From Mycobacterium sp. 1245111.1 (GTDB lineage Bacteria; Actinomycetota; Actinomycetes; Mycobacteriales; Mycobacteriaceae), in the NCBI RefSeq assembly GCF_001673405.1, contig NZ_LZLV01000119.1, positions 1-64,000 on the forward strand: a DNA stretch of 64,000 nt, written 5' to 3'. Both the position numbers and the translations under genes were made by a program. The notes beneath the pieces are model-generated. The model ran no database searches, was not told where the DNA came from, and worked only from the letters and a program-made list of their open reading frames with translations. This document shows positions 61,400 through 64,000 of this stretch, piece by piece; positions within the stretch are counted from its first letter, which is position 1; each line of letters begins with the position of its first letter.

Positions 61400-61419
61400 C
61401 CATTGAGGAACAGCGCTGA
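61396..61419 (+). CDS. Seven-codon mini-ORF between senX3 and regX3
   Basis: ATG 61396 encodes MTIEEQR then TGA. The start overlaps the senX3 stop (ATGA) and the stop overlaps the regX3 start (TGATG). In M. tuberculosis this junction holds MIRU copies with the same overlap logic. Here only a minimal spacer remains; GAGGAA inside it also serves as the regX3 Shine-Dalgarno. Confidence 0.55.
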   Translation: MTIEEQR

Positions 61420-62102
61420 TGACAAGTGTCCTGATCGTGGAGGACGAAGAATCGCTGGCGGATCCGCTGGCGTTCCTGCTCCGCAAGGAAGGCTTCGAGG
61501 CCACCGTGGTGACCGACGGCCAGACGGCATTGGCCGAGTTCGATCGGGCCGGCGCCGACATCGTGCTGCTCGACTTGATGTTGCCGGGCATGTCGGGCAC
61601 CGACGTGTGCAAGCAATTGCGGTCGCGTTCCAGCGTGCCGGTGATCATGGTGACGGCTCGCGACAGCGAGATCGACAAGGTCGTCGGGCTCGAGCTGGGC
61701 GCGGATGACTATGTCACCAAGCCGTATTCGGCACGCGAGCTGATCGCGCGGATCCGGGCGGTGTTGCGCCGCGGTGGCGACGACGACTCCGAAGTCACCG
61801 ACGGTGTGCTGGAATCCGGCCCGGTGCGGATGGACGTCGAGCGTCACGTCGTCTCGGTCAACGGCGAGGCAATCACCTTGCCGCTCAAGGAATTCGACCT
61901 GCTCGAGTACCTGATGCGCAACAGCGGCCGGGTGCTGACCCGTGGACAGTTGATCGACCGGGTGTGGGGTGCCGACTACGTCGGTGACACCAAGACCCTC
62001 GACGTTCACGTCAAGCGGCTGCGCTCGAAGATCGAGTCCGACCCGGCCAACCCGATCCACCTGGTGACGGTGCGCGGGCTGGGCTACAAGCTCGAAGGCT
62101 GA
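61419..62102 (+). CDS. regX3: Response regulator RegX3
   Basis: A 227-aa OmpR/PhoB-type response regulator. The receiver domain (residues 1-120) has the phospho-acceptor aspartate in DIVLLDLMLPGMSG and the lysine in YVTKPYSARELIARI. The winged-helix DNA-binding domain is in the C-terminal half (ITLPLKEFDLLEYLMRNSGRVLTRGQL, YVGDTKTLDVHVKRLRSKIE). It acts with SenX3 on phosphate-responsive genes. Confidence 0.97.
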   Translation: MTSVLIVEDEESLADPLAFLLRKEGFEATVVTDGQTALAEFDRAGADIVLLDLMLPGMSGTDVCKQLRSRSSVPVIMVTARDSEIDKVVGLELGADDYVTKPYSARELIARIRAVLRRGGDDDSEVTDGVLESGPVRMDVERHVVSVNGEAITLPLKEFDLLEYLMRNSGRVLTRGQLIDRVWGADYVGDTKTLDVHVKRLRSKIESDPANPIHLVTVRGLGYKLEG

Positions 62103-62118
62103 GGTAGCGGGCGGGTCG

Positions 62119-62943
62119 CTATTCGGCGGCCCGCGTGGCGGGGTGCACAGCGATGAGCCCTAACCCGCTGCGCCGCTTGCACATTGCGGCAAGCTCGGCG
62201 TAGGCCTTCTCGCCGAGCAGCTCGGTGAGTTCGGGACCTAGGCTGACCCACACCGGCTCGGCGCCGACGTGGGCGGCCGGGTCGCCCGTGCAGTACCAGT
62301 GCAGGTCGGCGCCGCCCGCGCCCCAACCGCGGCGGTCGTACTCGGTGACCCAGGTCTTGAGAATTTCGGTGCCGTCCGGGCGGGTCACCCATTCCTGACT
62401 GCGGCGAATTGGCAACTGCCAGCACACATCCGGCTTCATTGTCAGCGGTTGCACACCCAGCTTGATCGCCTTGGTGTGCAGCGCGCAGCCCATGCCACCG
62501 GGGAAATCTGGGCGGTTCAAAAAGATGCAGGCGCCCTTGTATTTACGGGTGCGGAACTGCTCTTCGCCCTCGTGCTCGTCGAGCTCGAGGTAGCCCTTGC
62601 GGCCCAGGCCCTTGTCGCGGAACTGCCAGTCGTCGTCGGTGAGCTTGGATACGGCGTCGTCGAGGCGGGCCCGATCGTCGTCGTCGGACAGGAACGCGCC
62701 GTGCGAGCAGCAGCCGTCATCGGGACGGTTCTCGACCGTGCCCTGACAGGCGGGGGTGCCGAACACGCACGTCCACCGCGACAGCAGCCACGTCAGGTCG
62801 GCGGCGATCAGGTGTTCGGGGTTGTCCGGGTCGTAGAACTCGACCCACTCGCGGGCGAAGTCCAACTCGACTTCACCGGGGTGTTCGGGGTGCGCACTTG
62901 CCACAGTTTTAACGGTAGACCAATCCTTGGCCAGGCTGCTCAC
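62119..62943 (-). CDS. Cysteine-rich conserved protein (Rv0495c-like; possible DUF3109-type metal-binding)
   Basis: A 274-aa protein with a central cysteine cluster: CVFGTPACQG, DDGCCSHG, KGACIFLNRPDFPGGMGCALH and DVCWQLP. The pattern resembles zinc/iron-chelating (YkgJ/DUF3109) proteins. The cysteines suggest a metal or Fe-S site; no catalytic role is known. GTG 62943 was taken; GTG 62904, 7 nt after a TACCGT -10-like hexamer, is a plausible alternative. It is divergent from the phosphatase gene. Rv0492c-Rv0494 are absent here. Confidence 0.72.
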   Translation of the reverse strand: MSSLAKDWSTVKTVASAHPEHPGEVELDFAREWVEFYDPDNPEHLIAADLTWLLSRWTCVFGTPACQGTVENRPDDGCCSHGAFLSDDDDRARLDDAVSKLTDDDWQFRDKGLGRKGYLELDEHEGEEQFRTRKYKGACIFLNRPDFPGGMGCALHTKAIKLGVQPLTMKPDVCWQLPIRRSQEWVTRPDGTEILKTWVTEYDRRGWGAGGADLHWYCTGDPAAHVGAEPVWVSLGPELTELLGEKAYAELAAMCKRRSGLGLIAVHPATRAAE

Positions 62944-62946
62944 CCG

Positions 62947-62952
62947 TAAGGT
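62947..62952 (+). promoter_or_regulatory. -10 element for the Ppx/GppA phosphatase gene
   Basis: TAAGGT ends 8 nt before GTG 62961, suggesting a near-leaderless start. Confidence 0.4.
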
Positions 62953-62960
62953 TGTGTCTC

Positions 62961-63962
62961 GTGCGATTAGGTGTTCTCGACGTGGGTAGCAACACGGTCA
63001 ACCTGCTCGTGGTGGATGCCCGCCGCGGCGGACATCCGACGCCGATGAGTTCAACCAAGGCCACCCTGAGGCTGGCCGAGTCAATCGACAACTCCGGCAA
63101 GATCACTCGCAAGGGCGCCGACAAGCTGATCGAGACGATCGAGGAGTTCGAGAAGATCGCCGACAGCTCCGGGTGCGCCGAGTTGATGGCGTTCGCCACG
63201 TCGGCGGTGCGCGACGCCAAGAACTCCGACGACCTGCTCTCCCGGGTTCGCAAGGAGACCGGCGTGGAGCTGCAGGTGCTGCGCGGTGTCGACGAGTCGC
63301 GGTTGACGTTTCTCGCGGTCCGCCGCTGGTACGGCTGGAGTGCTGGCCGGATCATCAACCTCGACATCGGTGGCGGCTCGCTGGAGCTGTCCAACGGCGT
63401 CGACGAAGAGCCCGAGGTCGCGATGTCGCTGCCGCTGGGCGCCGGCCGACTGACCCGCGAGTGGCTCGCCGACGATCCGCCCGGCCGTCGCCGTGTCGGC
63501 ATGCTGCGGGACTGGCTGGACTCCGAGCTGGCCGACGCAGCCGCCAAGATGCTGGACGCCGGCAGCCCCGACCTGGCCGTGGCAACGTCGAAGACATTTC
63601 GTTCGCTGGCCCGGCTCACCGGCGCCGCGCCGTCGGCTGCGGGGCCGCGCGTGAAGAGGACGCTAACGGCCAATGGCCTCAGACAACTCATATCTTTCAT
63701 CTCTAGGATGACGACCGCTGACCGTGCAGAACTGGAAGGGGTGAGCGCCGAGCGAGCGCCGCAAATCGTGGCGGGAGCTCTGGTCGCAGAAGCGAGTATG
63801 CGAGCGCTGTCGATAGAAACGGTGGACATTTGCCCGTGGGCGCTGCGAGAGGGTCTCATTTTGCGCAAACTCGACAGCGAAGCTGACGGAACCGCCCTCG
63901 TAGAAACGTCTGTGCGAGATGCTGGTAGTCAGCGAGCCAATCGGAATGGTGGCAAAAAATGA
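62961..63962 (+). CDS. ppx1: Ppx/GppA-family phosphatase (Rv0496-like)
   Basis: A 333-aa actin-fold phosphatase acting on polyphosphate or pppGpp-type substrates. It has the P-loop-like VLDVGSNTVNLLVVD, the second phosphate loop INLDIGGGSLELS, and ELMAFATSAVRDAKNS. GTG 62961 fits a -10 hexamer 8 nt upstream. The C-terminus ends in ATGA overlap with the next gene. By homology to Rv0496, a short-chain exopolyphosphatase. Confidence 0.92.
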   Translation: MRLGVLDVGSNTVNLLVVDARRGGHPTPMSSTKATLRLAESIDNSGKITRKGADKLIETIEEFEKIADSSGCAELMAFATSAVRDAKNSDDLLSRVRKETGVELQVLRGVDESRLTFLAVRRWYGWSAGRIINLDIGGGSLELSNGVDEEPEVAMSLPLGAGRLTREWLADDPPGRRRVGMLRDWLDSELADAAAKMLDAGSPDLAVATSKTFRSLARLTGAAPSAAGPRVKRTLTANGLRQLISFISRMTTADRAELEGVSAERAPQIVAGALVAEASMRALSIETVDICPWALREGLILRKLDSEADGTALVETSVRDAGSQRANRNGGKK

Positions 63963-64000
63963 CCGGTCCCCGCGACACCACCCGACCCATCTCGGTGGCC
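63959..64000 (+). CDS. Start of the next gene (Rv0497-like), truncated by the window edge
   Basis: ATG 63959 overlaps the phosphatase stop (ATGA) and gives MTGPRDTTRPISVA before the window ends. Position matches Rv0497, a membrane protein in M. tuberculosis; too little is present for a firm call. Confidence 0.5.
   Translation, partial: MTGPRDTTRPISVA

Overview
The window is high-GC actinobacterial DNA that is clearly Mycobacterium. It carries groEL2, sigK-rskA, mpt83-dipZ-mpt70, icl, mycolic-acid methyltransferases, hbhA, mshA and senX3-regX3. From about 24.1 kb to the right edge the gene order follows the M. tuberculosis Rv0456c-Rv0497 backbone gene by gene. Several M. tuberculosis genes are missing and several extra genes are present, so this looks like a non-tuberculous species. 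I cannot name the species from the sequence alone.

Layout. 0-1.65 kb: a bacterial PH-domain membrane protein gene, disrupted at its 5' end by a perfect inverted repeat (1-77 / 243-319); this is a rearrangement or an assembly chimera. 1.66-6.3 kb: an XPB-like helicase, a glyoxalase-fold protein, an M24 peptidase, and a short-chain dehydrogenase diverging from a TetR regulator across two matching operators. 6.3-8.1 kb: groEL2 behind twin CIRCE boxes. 8.2-16.1 kb: an accessory block not found between groEL2 and rskA in M. tuberculosis (hemophore, DUF559 protein, D-aminoacylase, DinB-fold protein, aldehyde dehydrogenase, membrane protein, flavoprotein).

16.1-24.1 kb: the SigK locus. rskA, sigK, a DUF1295 gene and ufaA1 face left; mpt83, dipZ, mpt70 and a second cyclopropane-synthase-like gene face right. 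Four start regions carry CNNTCC-N16-CGAA promoter candidates with identical 16-nt spacers, so the whole regulon appears to be gathered beside its sigma factor. In M. tuberculosis the antigens lie at a distant locus.

24.1-36.6 kb: enoyl-CoA hydratase, a 38-aa putative membrane peptide, a lipoprotein, prolyl oligopeptidase, a methyltransferase, aldehyde dehydrogenase with DUF779, lpdC, a CMD-family protein, ramB and a thioesterase. 36.6-45.9 kb: isocitrate lyase under a RamB-type box, fadB2, a KasB-like synthase, two mycolate methyltransferases, a UbiA-type prenyltransferase, madR and a DUF445 protein. This is a lipid and envelope neighbourhood.

45.9-55.9 kb: an XRE regulator behind a tandem direct repeat, hbhA, deoC, two tandem DUF2993 proteins, a nitrilase-family hydrolase, murB, an L,D-transpeptidase and a dehydrogenase. 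55.9-64 kb: a leaderless, cysteine-rich 28-codon leader ORF precedes the ROK regulator and mshA, the first mycothiol gene, which suggests cysteine-responsive attenuation. Then come gpm1, senX3-regX3 behind an 11-bp-phased Pho-like box, an Rv0495c-like protein, the ppx1/Rv0496-type phosphatase and the start of an Rv0497-like gene. No tRNA, rRNA, insertion sequence, prophage or CRISPR array was seen. No intergenic gap exceeds about 265 bp.
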